From assembly GCA_041687435.1 (NCBI GenBank), contig JAWLBX010000030.1, positions 1-37,532 of the forward strand: 37,532 nt of DNA, in the 5' to 3' direction. Of the stretch, positions 1-7,333 are shown one piece after another. A program made the position numbers and the translations under genes. Position 1 is the stretch's first letter, and the number at the start of each line of letters is the position of its first letter. This stretch comes from JACKII01 sp041687435 (lineage in GTDB: Bacteria > Pseudomonadota > Alphaproteobacteria > Bin95). The notes beneath the pieces are model-generated. The model was not told the origin of the DNA. It saw nothing but the letters and a program-made list of their open reading frames with translations, and did no database searches.

Positions 1-39
1 AAGCCAGGTTGCTGAGCCATCGCGACACTCCTTGATCCG

Positions 40-1071
40 ATGACCCTAACGATTCACAAAATTCGGCCAAACGCCAGGGTTTCCGGAGGTGTCCACGTGT
101 TCCAAGCGCACGGCGCGTCGGCGGACGGGTCCGTGGTTTTCCGTCGTAAGCTGTCGCGCGGCCAGCTGTTTAAGTTTTTCGCTGAGCAACCATCTTGCAC
201 GGTTGCGATGGAAGCCTGCGCCAGCGCCCACCATTGGGCACGGGCGATCGGAAGCCTCGGTCACATCGTCAAACTGATACCGCCGGCCTATGTGAGGCCG
301 TTCGTAAAGCGGCAAAAGAACGATGCCGCCGATGCGGAGGCGATTGCCGAGGCCGCCGGGCGGCCGACAATGCGTTTCGTGGCGCCGAAGACGGAAGCAC
401 AACAGGCAGCAGCGATGGCTTACAGGACCCGGGATCTTCTGGTTCGTCAACGCACGCAGACTATTAACGCATTGCGTGCGCATCTTGCCGAGTATGGCGT
501 CGTGGCACCGGTCGGTGTCGCGCATATAGGCCGCCTCGCCACTCTCGTTGAGAGTGATGATGGCGCGCTGCCGGAAGCGGTGGCAACGTTGGGGCGTATG
601 CTCGTGGCGCACATCGAAATTCTGAATGCGCGCATTGAGACGCTGAACAAGGAGCTACGCCAGCGCGCCAGTTCCGACGACAGGGCGCGGCGACTGATGA
701 CGATCCCTGGCGTGGGCCCAATCACCGCCGCCGCGCTCACGACCTTTGCTCCCCCGTTCGAGACCTTCTCGAAGGGACGGGATTTTGCCGCTTGGGTCGG
801 CCTGACACCGCGCCAACACTCGAGCGGTGGCAAGGAGCGACTGGGAAAGACATCGAAGATGGGCCAGCGTGATATTCGCCGCCTGTTGATCATCGGAGCC
901 GTGGCCGTCGCACGCAAGGGTGCACCTGTCGGCTCGTGGTTGGCGTGGATGTTGGAGCGCAAGCCACGCATGCTTGTCGCGGTAGCGTTGGCGAACCGCA
1001 TGGCACGCATCGCCTGGGCGCTGATGCGCAAGGGCGAGGACTACCAGGATTCGGCGATGGCGGCTGCATAG
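40..1071 (+). CDS. IS110/IS1111 family transposase, probably catalytically impaired
   Basis: The 343-aa protein has the two-part plan of IS110 recombinases: an N-terminal RuvC-like DEDD domain (about residues 1-160) and a C-terminal Transposase_20 domain (about 215-310, with GVGPITAAALT and the serine-bearing HSSGGK). Of the DEDD residues, Glu58 (in VAMEACAS) and Asp95 and Asp98 (in KNDAADAEA) are visible. The first Asp, normally in a G-[LI]-D segment just before the VFQxHG motif, is not there: this protein reads RVSGGVHVFQAHG. No other frame restores it. The ACASAHHWAR and RPTMRFV motifs place it closer to the IS1111 branch. Family and fold are secure; loss of activity is inferred from the missing Asp. 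Confidence 0.88.
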   Translation: MTLTIHKIRPNARVSGGVHVFQAHGASADGSVVFRRKLSRGQLFKFFAEQPSCTVAMEACASAHHWARAIGSLGHIVKLIPPAYVRPFVKRQKNDAADAEAIAEAAGRPTMRFVAPKTEAQQAAAMAYRTRDLLVRQRTQTINALRAHLAEYGVVAPVGVAHIGRLATLVESDDGALPEAVATLGRMLVAHIEILNARIETLNKELRQRASSDDRARRLMTIPGVGPITAAALTTFAPPFETFSKGRDFAAWVGLTPRQHSSGGKERLGKTSKMGQRDIRRLLIIGAVAVARKGAPVGSWLAWMLERKPRMLVAVALANRMARIAWALMRKGEDYQDSAMAAA

Positions 1072-1188
1072 GTCAAAACCGCCGAGTTGACGTCGAGGAT
1101 GTGAGCAGGACGAGAGGAAACGTAAGGGCAAACGGTCACGAGACCGGATCGGGCGAACCAGCATTTCGGACGGAGCGCCATCGAGCAG
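1072..1188 (+). other. Non-coding right flank of the IS110-type element, possible bridge RNA region
   Basis: This stretch between the transposase stop and the IS256 inverted repeat has no convincing ORF. IS1111-type elements are reported to encode their bridge RNA in the non-coding end downstream of the recombinase, so it is the place to look for one. I did not establish a secondary structure or target-binding loops, so this is positional inference only. Confidence 0.25.
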
Positions 1189-1213
1189 GAGTGTCATAAC
1201 CTCTGTGTATCTG
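1189..1213. repeat. IS256-family terminal inverted repeat, right end
   Basis: It begins GAGTGTC and ends TGTGTATCTG. The reverse complement of 2493-2517 gives the same start and end with about four internal mismatches. The transposase stop codon (1194-1196) lies inside this repeat. Confidence 0.85.
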
Positions 1214-2456
1214 GCCTGTCCCATGGGGGTTTCAGATACGGTGACGCGTTGAAGCGCTCGCCAAACAGGATAGCGAATTGGTTGCGGGCGGCAAACCACT
1301 CCCTGACATTCCTGCCGCCTTTCTCGAAGTTGCGGATGGCCAGATAGATCAGCTTGGTGGCTGCGTCTTCGGTCGGGAACGAGCCGCGTGTCTTGATCGA
1401 TTTGCGGATGACCCGGTTAAGGCTTTCGATGGCGTTCGTTGTGTAGATAATCTTTCGGATCGCCGGATCGAAGGCGAAGAATGGGATCACCTCCTGCCAT
1501 GCCCGGCGCCAGACCGGAGCAATGGATGCATATTTACTGGCCCATTTTTCCTCGAATGCATCCAACTCGGCGGTAGCCTGCTCGGCTGTGGCCGCCCCGT
1601 AAATCCGGCGCAGGTCGCCTGCCACGGACTTGCGCTCCTTCCAGGCGCAGAAGTTCAGGGAATGGCGCACTAGGTGCACGATACAGGTCTGGACGGTGGC
1701 ATCGGGAAAAGCGACCGTGATTGCCTCCGGGAAGCCCTTGAGCCCGTCCACGACGGCAATCAGGATGTCGGCCACGCCACGGTTCTTCAGTTCATTCATC
1801 ACCGAGAGCCAGAATTTGGCGCCCTCATTGTCGGCGATCCAGAGACCCAGAACCTCCCGCACCCCGTCGCGCGATACGCCCAAGGCCACATAGACGGCCT
1901 TGTTCTTGACCATCCGGCTGTCCGCATCGCGGATCTTTACCCGGAGCGCGTCGAAGATAACGATGGGATACATCCGCTCCAGCGCCCTGGACTGCCATTC
2001 GCGAACCTCGTCCAGCACGGCGTCGGTCACGCGGCTGATCAGGTCGGGTGAAACCTGCAGGCCATACAGCTCTTCCAGGTGGGCCCGGATATCACGAACG
2101 GTCAAGCCAGGGGCATAGAGCCCGATGATCTTGTCATCGATCCCATCGATCCGGGTCTGGCCCTTCCTGATTAATTCGGGTTCGAAACTACCATCGCGGT
2201 CCCGGGGGACAGATAGTGGCATCTCGCCATCCTGCCCCTTCAGCCTCTTGCCGGCGCTACCGTTGCGCCGGTTCGGCTGCTCCGGCGGGGCATTCTTGCC
2301 TGCCTCATAGCCCAGATGCGCCGTCAGTTCGGCCCCCAGCATCCGCTCCATGAGCTTGATCTTCAGCTCTTTCATCACCCCGGAATCGCCAAGCAAATCC
2401 TCAGGCCGCTCGCAGCCCTTCAGAAGTTCGTCCAGTACCTCGTTGGAAATCGTCAT
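1194..2456 (-). CDS. IS256 family transposase (Transposase_mut)
   Basis: The protein is 420 aa from the ATG at 2456, chosen because GAGAGGAG lies a suitable distance upstream; a longer in-frame start at 2474 lacks such a site. It is a DDE enzyme with Asp169 (PIVIFDAL), Asp237 (AVVDGLKG) and Glu344 (TTNAIESLN). The N-terminal part (about 1-140) carries the DNA-binding region and the GAELTAHLGYE motif typical of the family. The C-terminal EKGGRNVREW and RFxASPY segments are also typical. Length and key residues are intact, so it may still be active. It is the only gene of its element. Confidence 0.95.
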   Translation of the reverse strand: MTISNEVLDELLKGCERPEDLLGDSGVMKELKIKLMERMLGAELTAHLGYEAGKNAPPEQPNRRNGSAGKRLKGQDGEMPLSVPRDRDGSFEPELIRKGQTRIDGIDDKIIGLYAPGLTVRDIRAHLEELYGLQVSPDLISRVTDAVLDEVREWQSRALERMYPIVIFDALRVKIRDADSRMVKNKAVYVALGVSRDGVREVLGLWIADNEGAKFWLSVMNELKNRGVADILIAVVDGLKGFPEAITVAFPDATVQTCIVHLVRHSLNFCAWKERKSVAGDLRRIYGAATAEQATAELDAFEEKWASKYASIAPVWRRAWQEVIPFFAFDPAIRKIIYTTNAIESLNRVIRKSIKTRGSFPTEDAATKLIYLAIRNFEKGGRNVREWFAARNQFAILFGERFNASPYLKPPWDRPDTQRL

Positions 2457-2492
2457 CGTCCTTGCTCCTCTCACAAAGCATGGAGCAAATCA

Positions 2493-2517
2493 CAGATACA
2501 CACAGGATCGGACACTC
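2493..2517. repeat. IS256-family terminal inverted repeat, left end (transposase-start side)
   Basis: It is the imperfect inverted partner of 1189-1213 and lies about 40 bases upstream of the transposase start. The reading frame of the phage DUF2190 remnant is cut exactly where this repeat begins. Confidence 0.85.
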
Positions 2518-2656
2518 TCTCGACCGGGGCGCCCTCGGCCGAGGAATAGGCGGCGATGCCGAAGATGCTGCCGACGATCAGCGCGTCGCCCGAGGCAATG
2601 CCGCCGGCGGGCGCGGTGAAGCGGAGGATGCGGCCGTTCTGGAGGTAGTTCTTCAT
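2518..2656 (-). pseudogene. Truncated phage DUF2190 (capsid decoration/cement-like) gene
   Basis: From the ATG at 2656 the frame reads MKNYLQNGRI, then ITAPAGG-like and LIVGSIFGIA segments typical of the small DUF2190 phage proteins, usually about 110 aa. After 46 codons the frame enters the IS256 inverted repeat at 2517, so the C-terminal half is missing. It starts 2 bases after the stop of the gpW-like remnant, the tight spacing usual in phage head operons. The IS256 insertion and a later rearrangement are the likely cause of truncation, since no continuation is seen beyond the element at 1189. Confidence 0.65.
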
Positions 2657-2657
2657 C

Positions 2658-2819
2658 TCAGAGCCCTTTCGAGGATTGAATGCGGACGACCGAGATGCGG
2701 TCGGTCGCCGCTGCGATCTGCCTGTTGAGGTCCGCGAGCGCGGCGGCCATCTCACCGTCGGTGGCGTAGGTGACATGCTTGCCGTCGTATTCGACGGTGC
2801 GGACGCTCTGGCAGCGCGC
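2658..2819 (-). pseudogene. Remnant of a phage gpW-like head-tail joining gene
   Basis: The last 53 codons of a small ORF are recognisable: SVRTVEYDGKHVTYATDGEM, then ALADLNRQIAAA, ending in SSKGL and a TGA. This layout (a VxYDGxxVTY beta segment, then a helix with LADLxRxIA, then a short basic tail) matches gpW-family head-completion proteins, usually about 68 aa. No start codon with upstream homology is visible in frame, so the first 15 or so residues are missing or diverged. In phages gpW is normally followed by the portal gene; here it abuts DUF2190, which suggests earlier loss of the genes between. Confidence 0.55.
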
Positions 2820-2953
2820 GGCCGTCCACGTCCCAGCCCGAGCGGCTTTCCACCTGAGCGACGAATGCGAAGCGTGGACGATTGGGCTAGGGTCTTTTAA
2901 AATAAGCGCTTTCGCTCAAAGAATGCACCAACCGCAGGAGGCTCCCCAGTCCC
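2820..2953. other. Junction between phage remnant and chromosomal gene
   Basis: No intact gene is seen. The minus strand up to about 2880 has one open frame reading RPRFAFVAQVESRSGWDVDG that could be the tail of another phage gene, but I do not recognise it. The AT-richer stretch around 2890-2920 probably carries the promoter of the downstream dehydrogenase. An AGGAGG at about 2936-2941 serves as its ribosome binding site. Confidence 0.35.
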
Positions 2954-4243
2954 ATGGCCACTTATCTGAAACGCGGCGACAATGCCGAAGCATTCGAACG
3001 GGCGATGGTCGAGGATACCGTGCGCAGAATGCTGGCTGACATCTGCCAGAACCGTGAGGACGCAATCCTCAAATACGCCCGCGATCTGGACAAGTGGACC
3101 AACCCGCAGGTGCGGCTTTCCGAAGACCGCATCCGCCAGGTCGAGGCGATGTTGCCGGAGACCTGGAAGCAGGACGTCGCCTATGCCATCAGCCAAGTGC
3201 AGGACTTCGCGCGGGTGCAGAAAGCCTCCATGCAAGAGGTCGAGGTGGAATTGCAACCGGGCGTCATTCTGGGGCACAAGCACATTCCAGTCGGCTCGGT
3301 TGGCTGCTACATTCCTGGCGGCAAGTATCCGCTGGTGGCGGGCGCGTTTATGACCGCCGGCACGGCACAGGTGGCTGGCGTTGAGACCATCATCGGCACG
3401 GCGCCACCGCGGGATGCGGACGGTATGTACCCGCAGACGCTCTATGCGCTGAAGGCGTCCGGCGCGGGGGCGCTCTATTCGCTGGGCGGCGTGCAGGCGC
3501 TCGCCAGCATGGCCTATGGCTGCTTCGACATGCCGGCGTGCGACATGATCTGCGGCCCCGGCAACCCGTTTGTGGCCGAGGCGAAGCGACAACTGTTCGG
3601 CACCACCGGCATCGACCTGCTGGCCGGCCCGACTGAGATCCTGATCATTGCCGATGGCACGGTCGATGCGGCCTTGGTCGCGACCGATCTACTGGGTCAG
3701 GCCGAGCATGGGCCGGATTCGCCCGTCTGGCTGATCGTCACCGACGAGGCGTTTGGGCGTGCCGTCATGGCAGAGGTGGAGAAGCAGCTCCTGACTCTGC
3801 CGACCCGTGAGATTGCCGAGAAGGCTTGGCGGAACAACGGCGAGGTCGTCGTCGCGCGGGATCGGGAGGAGGCGGCCGAACTCTCCGACTCCTACGCCGC
3901 CGAACACCTGGAACTGCTGACCGGCGAGGACGACTGGTACTTCCAGCGCCTGAAGAACTACGGCTCGCTGTTCATCGGCGAGGAAAGCACGGTGGCCTAT
4001 GGTGACAAGGGTGTGGGGACCAACCACACCCTGCCGACCGGCCGCGCGGCGCGCTTCACGGGCGGGCTTTGGGTCGGCAAGTTTCTGAAGACCTGCACCT
4101 ACCAGCGCCTGACGCCGGCAGCCTCCCGCCACATCGCGCCGGTCATCAGCCGCATCTGCGAGGGCGAGGGCATGCTGGCGCACGGCATCACCGCCGACGT
4201 GCGTTACACCCGTTTCGCGCCGAAGAACGAGAGCGAGGCTTGA
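2954..4243 (+). CDS. Histidinol dehydrogenase family protein, probably HpsN-like sulfopropanediol dehydrogenase
   Basis: The 429-aa protein covers the HisD fold: the VGCYIPGG nucleotide segment (about 116-123), GPGN (201-204), LAGPTE (223-228), zinc ligands Gln249 and His252 (QAEHG), the catalytic pair Glu317-His318 (AEHLEL), Asp351 (GDKGVGTNHTLPT) and His410. All residues needed for a Zn- and NAD-dependent four-electron alcohol oxidation are therefore present. It is not in a histidine operon, and the IPVGSVGCYIPGGKYPLV and GVGTNHTLPTGRAAR segments resemble the paralogues that oxidise other alcohols, such as HpsN acting on 2,3-dihydroxypropane-1-sulfonate. The neighbours (enoyl-CoA hydratase remnant, metallo-hydrolase, amidohydrolase) also point to catabolism. 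True histidinol dehydrogenase activity cannot be excluded. Confidence 0.85.
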   Translation: MATYLKRGDNAEAFERAMVEDTVRRMLADICQNREDAILKYARDLDKWTNPQVRLSEDRIRQVEAMLPETWKQDVAYAISQVQDFARVQKASMQEVEVELQPGVILGHKHIPVGSVGCYIPGGKYPLVAGAFMTAGTAQVAGVETIIGTAPPRDADGMYPQTLYALKASGAGALYSLGGVQALASMAYGCFDMPACDMICGPGNPFVAEAKRQLFGTTGIDLLAGPTEILIIADGTVDAALVATDLLGQAEHGPDSPVWLIVTDEAFGRAVMAEVEKQLLTLPTREIAEKAWRNNGEVVVARDREEAAELSDSYAAEHLELLTGEDDWYFQRLKNYGSLFIGEESTVAYGDKGVGTNHTLPTGRAARFTGGLWVGKFLKTCTYQRLTPAASRHIAPVISRICEGEGMLAHGITADVRYTRFAPKNESEA

Positions 4244-4247
4244 GCCG

Positions 4248-4458
4248 ATGACCGCCGCGCCCAACCTGCTGCGCGTTGGGGATTGCCGGCCGCGCCGCCA
4301 CTTTCACGATGAACCGTCCGGACGCGTTGAATGTGCTCCCGCTTGATCTGAAGGCGGATTTCTGGGCGCTGATGGGTAACGGTCCGGGAACCGGCCCGGC
4401 AGGGCATGCTTTTGGTGCAGGAATGGCTGCTGCCGCCCGCAGATGGCGAAGGGTTTGA
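4248..4458 (+). pseudogene. Decayed enoyl-CoA hydratase/isomerase gene
   Basis: A start at 4248 gives MTAAPNLLRV, the usual opening of a crotonase-family enzyme. The frame is then lost. One frame over, it continues as GIAGRAATFTMNRPDALN and LDLKADFW, the conserved N-terminal crotonase strand. Removing one G from the GGGG run at 4278-4281 joins the two. Further on, a short AFGAGM segment recalls the oxyanion-hole FxAGxD motif, but most of the intervening helix is missing and the frame stops at 4458. Most of the normal 260 residues are absent, so this is a remnant. It follows the dehydrogenase by only 4 bases, so it was probably its operon partner. Confidence 0.7.
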
Positions 4459-4625
4459 TGTTCTCCCGCCGCTGCGTTGGCGTGGAGACCGCGCAAGCGT
4501 TGGCCTGATCGGATATTCCCTTGCCATGTCACGGCTCGCGGCAATCTCCCGCTGGGCAGATGCCGTGGGCCATGCCAAAATGTGGATAATGGCCCGCCGG
4601 CCTGCCGTTACCCCTGGAGTTTTTC
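4459..4625 (+). other. Degenerate sequence after the crotonase remnant
   Basis: Short open frames are present but none matches a family I know. It may be further decay of the crotonase gene. The end (about 4610-4625) supplies a CCTGGAGTTTTTC leader to the next gene, with GGAG as its ribosome binding site. Confidence 0.4.
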
Positions 4626-5270
4626 ATGCAAGTCCGCATCGTCGTCGTCACGCCCTTTCAGCAGAATTGCAGCGTGTTCTGGTGCGAGGAGACCATGAAG
4701 GGGGCCGTCGTCGACCCTGGCGGCGACCTCGACCAGATCGAGGCGGCAATTGCCGACAGTGGCGCCACAATGGAGCGTGTGCTGCTGACCCATGGCCATG
4801 TCGATCATGCCGCCGCCGCGGGTGCGCTGGCAAAGCGGCTCGGCGTGCCGCTCTGGGGGCCGCACATTGCTGACAAATTCCTGATCGATGGCCTGCCGGA
4901 CCAGGCTGCTAAATATGGTTTCGGCGATGCCGAGCCATTCCAACCCGACCGCTGGCTGGACCACGGCGACACGGTCACCGTCGGCAATCTGCGCCTGGAT
5001 GTGAGGCACTGCCCGGGGCACTCGCCCGGCCACATCGTTTTTGTGATCGAGGCATTTCGCATCGCCATTGTCGGCGATGTGTTGTTCCGCGGCTCCATCG
5101 GCCGGACAGACCTGCCGGGTGGCGACCACGACCAACTCATCAACTCGATCCGCACGCTGCTCTGGCCGTTGGGCGATGATATCACGTTCGTCCCCGGCCA
5201 CGGCCCGGCCTCCACCATCGCGATGGAGCGCCAGACCAACCCATTCGTCGCCGACCAGTTGTTCCGTTAG
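4626..5270 (+). CDS. Metallo-beta-lactamase fold hydrolase, glyoxalase II-like (YcbL type)
   Basis: The 214-aa protein has the complete binuclear metal site of the family: His56, His58, Asp60 and His61 (THGHVDH), His132 and His136 (CPGHSPGH), the Asp of IVGDVLF, and a final PGHGP. GRTDLPGGD is typical of the short hydroxyacylglutathione-hydrolase-like proteins that lack the C-terminal substrate domain of classical GloB. The likely role is cytosolic thioester hydrolysis, but the natural substrate is not fixed by sequence. It lies 25 bases upstream of an amidohydrolase on the same strand, probably in one transcript. Confidence 0.88.
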   Translation: MQVRIVVVTPFQQNCSVFWCEETMKGAVVDPGGDLDQIEAAIADSGATMERVLLTHGHVDHAAAAGALAKRLGVPLWGPHIADKFLIDGLPDQAAKYGFGDAEPFQPDRWLDHGDTVTVGNLRLDVRHCPGHSPGHIVFVIEAFRIAIVGDVLFRGSIGRTDLPGGDHDQLINSIRTLLWPLGDDITFVPGHGPASTIAMERQTNPFVADQLFR

Positions 5271-5295
5271 GTACCCTTCCAGAGAGACCTGCCCC

Positions 5296-6273
5296 ATGAT
5301 CATCGATTGCCACGGCCACCTGCTGCCGGAAGCCCTGCTGGAAGAGTTGGCCGACCGCCGAAGGGATTTCCCCTCCATCCAGGTGGAGCGCACGGAGGGC
5401 AAGTGGCAGCTGGGCTTTGCCGGCGGCGCGCTGACCCGCCCGATCATGCCGCGGCTGCGCGAGACCGAGGAGCGGTTTGACTGGATGAAGCGGGAGGGAT
5501 TGGAACACCAGGTCTGCGGCGGCTGGCTCGACGCGTTCGGCTATGAACTTCCGGCGGAGGAAGGGGTGCGCTGGGCGCGGCTGACCAACCACCACCTTAC
5601 CAAGGCCGCGGCGGAGGCGGGCAAGGTTACGGCGCTCTGCACCGTGCCGTTGCAGGATGGGCACAAGGCCGCCATGGTGCTGGCCGAGGCGATGGACGAA
5701 CACCGCTTCGCCGGCGCGATGATCGGCACGCAGCCGAAGGGCCTGGGTGGCAATCTCGACGATCCGGACCTGGAGCCGTTCTGGCAGGCGGCAAACGACC
5801 GCGGCGCCGTCATCATGGTCCATCCGGTGTTCGACGTGACTGACCGGCGCGTGCTCGACTACGATATGGTCAACGCGGTCGCCCGGCTGAATGACCTGAC
5901 CACGGCGGTCGCCCGGCTGCTGTTCAGCGGGCATCTGCTGAAATATGACGCCGTGCGCCTTGTCGTGCTGACCGGCGGTGCGGCGCTGCCCTATTGCCTG
6001 GGCCGGCTGCTGCGCAACCACGAAAACCACCCGGAATACGCTGACCCGCGCGCCGGGTTCGAGCGGCTCTGGTTCGACAGCCTGGTGTTCGAGCCGGAGG
6101 TGCTGGAGTTTCTCTGCCAGCGTGTCGGCTCCGGCCGGGTGATGCTGGGCTCCGACTGGCCGTTTCCCATAGGCGATTTCACGCCGGCCAAGGTTGTACG
6201 GGACGCGAACCTGTCCGCCAGTGACCGCGAGGCCATTCTGGGCGGTACCGCGGCTGAACTGCTGGGGCTCTGA
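5296..6273 (+). CDS. Amidohydrolase family 2 protein, ACMSD-like
   Basis: The 325-aa protein starts at the ATG at 5296, preceded by AGAGAGA; the frame is open further upstream, but that part lies over the metallo-hydrolase gene. It is an Amidohydro_2 TIM barrel: metal-binding DCHGHLLP at the N-terminus, His in the MVHPVFDV strand, and the C-terminal Asp in LGSDWPFPIGD. This is the layout of 2-amino-3-carboxymuconate-6-semialdehyde decarboxylase and its relatives, which carry out non-oxidative decarboxylation or hydrolysis of ring-derived acids. The exact substrate is unknown. Linkage with the metallo-hydrolase and the HisD-like dehydrogenase suggests a shared degradation pathway. Confidence 0.85.
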   Translation: MIIDCHGHLLPEALLEELADRRRDFPSIQVERTEGKWQLGFAGGALTRPIMPRLRETEERFDWMKREGLEHQVCGGWLDAFGYELPAEEGVRWARLTNHHLTKAAAEAGKVTALCTVPLQDGHKAAMVLAEAMDEHRFAGAMIGTQPKGLGGNLDDPDLEPFWQAANDRGAVIMVHPVFDVTDRRVLDYDMVNAVARLNDLTTAVARLLFSGHLLKYDAVRLVVLTGGAALPYCLGRLLRNHENHPEYADPRAGFERLWFDSLVFEPEVLEFLCQRVGSGRVMLGSDWPFPIGDFTPAKVVRDANLSASDREAILGGTAAELLGL

Positions 6274-6318
6274 GTGGGGAGCGCACCCCCATCGCGACAG
6301 GTCCGCACCGGGGGGGCG

Positions 6319-7101
6319 TCACGCCAGGGTCACGTCGAGGAACAGCATCACGGCCAGGCCGATGGCGAGGCCAAGCGTGGCCTTGTTCTGATGGCCGTTG
6401 CGGTGGGTTTCCGGAATAATCTCGTGGCTGATGACATAGAGCATGGCGCCGGCCGCAAAGGCCAAGCCCCAGGGCAATAGCGGTTCTGCCAGCGTGACGA
6501 TGCTTGCGCCGATCAGGCCGCCGATCGGTTCCACTAGCCCGGTCAGGCCGGCAATGGCCCAAGCCCGCCATTTGCCGTAACCCTCCCCCAATAGCGAGAC
6601 CGCCACGGCCAGCCCTTCGGGTACGTTTTGCAGGCCGATGCCGACGGCCAGCGGCAGGCCGCCTGCCAATCCGCCGGAGCCAAAGCCGACGCCGACCGCC
6701 AGCCCTTCCGGAAAGTTGTGGATGGTGATCGCGATGATGAACAGCCAGACCCGGCGCAGCGATGCGGACTGCGGACCTTCCCGTCCGGTCCGGAAATGCT
6801 CGTGCGGCAGATACTCGTTCAGCAGCGCAACCAGACCCATGCCGAGCAGAATGGCCACAACGGTGATGCCGGCAGGAACGGCACCCTCGCCATAGCGGAT
6901 CGCAGCTGCATCCAGTGCGGGGATAATTAGCGAGAAGAACGATGCGGCCAGCATCACACCGGCGGCGAAGCCGAGTGAAAGATCCCGTGTCGGGCGCGAG
7001 GGAATGCGCCCGAATAAAACCGGGAGCGCGCCGACCGCGGTCAGGGCGCCCGCGATCAAGCTGCCGAGAAAGCCGAGGGCGATCGGTGGCAGGGTTTCCA
7101 A
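6319..7101 (-). CDS. ZIP family metal transporter (GufA/ZupT-like)
   Basis: The 260-aa inner-membrane protein has about eight predicted hydrophobic segments. The family signature in TM4 is IHNFPEGLAVGVGFG, and in TM5 LQNVPEGLAVAV, where the usual His is Gln as in the GufA subgroup. A histidine-poor variable loop follows TM3. It probably imports Zn(II) or other divalent metals. The start is a TTG at 7101 with GGAAAG 7 bases upstream; no ATG gives the usual N-terminus. It is transcribed away from argE, with a 230-bp spacer between the two. I see no clear Zur or Fur box. Confidence 0.88.
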   Translation of the reverse strand: METLPPIALGFLGSLIAGALTAVGALPVLFGRIPSRPTRDLSLGFAAGVMLAASFFSLIIPALDAAAIRYGEGAVPAGITVVAILLGMGLVALLNEYLPHEHFRTGREGPQSASLRRVWLFIIAITIHNFPEGLAVGVGFGSGGLAGGLPLAVGIGLQNVPEGLAVAVSLLGEGYGKWRAWAIAGLTGLVEPIGGLIGASIVTLAEPLLPWGLAFAAGAMLYVISHEIIPETHRNGHQNKATLGLAIGLAVMLFLDVTLA

Positions 7102-7182
7102 CTGGCTGTCTTTCCGAGAAAGGGCTGGGTGAGTGGTCCGAAACGGCCGGACGCGCTAACTCTAATACCACGGAAGGCGATT

Positions 7183-7206
7183 GAGAACCTGTTGAAACCG
7201 GTTCTC
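7183..7206. promoter_or_regulatory. Inverted repeat between the divergent ZIP and argE genes
   Basis: A perfect 7-bp inverted repeat, GAGAACC and GGTTCTC, is separated by 10 bases. It lies about 80 bases before the ZIP start and 130 bases before argE, so it could be an operator. It does not match a regulator site I know, and a chance occurrence is possible. Confidence 0.25.
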
Positions 7207-7333
7207 CAGCCTCCTGCTCCGATAGGGCCATCATCCGAATTCGGCAGGTAGTACGGAACGCCAACTTGTGTGGCGTCGGTCTGCAGGTCATTCTGCCAGC
7301 TGCCGCTGCCGAATAGCTGGGACTGTAGGAATT

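Larger units (their letters stand above)
1..1188 (+). mobile_element. IS110/IS1111-type insertion sequence, left end outside the window
   Basis: One transposase gene (40-1071) with 39 bases of upstream and about 117 bases of downstream non-coding sequence is visible. The element runs directly into the inverted repeat of an IS256-family element at 1189. Its own right tip therefore cannot be fixed and may have been removed by, or fused to, the neighbour. IS110-family elements lack the usual terminal inverted repeats, so the boundaries are inferred from the gene and the neighbouring element. Confidence 0.7.
1189..2517 (-). mobile_element. IS256-family insertion sequence, both ends present
   Basis: A 1,329-bp element, a typical IS256-family size, is bounded by imperfect 25-bp inverted repeats at 1189-1213 and 2493-2517, which match at about 21 of 25 positions. 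It contains a single full-length transposase gene on the minus strand. The 8-9 bases just outside each end (TCGAGCAG on the left, TCTCGACC on the right) do not match, so no target duplication is visible. The left flank is IS110-type sequence and the right flank is a phage gene, which fits a rearrangement after insertion. Confidence 0.88.

Noticed and set aside
5068..5295. An upstream extension of the amidohydrolase reading frame
   Set aside because: The extension runs inside the metallo-hydrolase gene in another frame and has no homology. The ATG at 5296 starts the conserved DCHGH strand.
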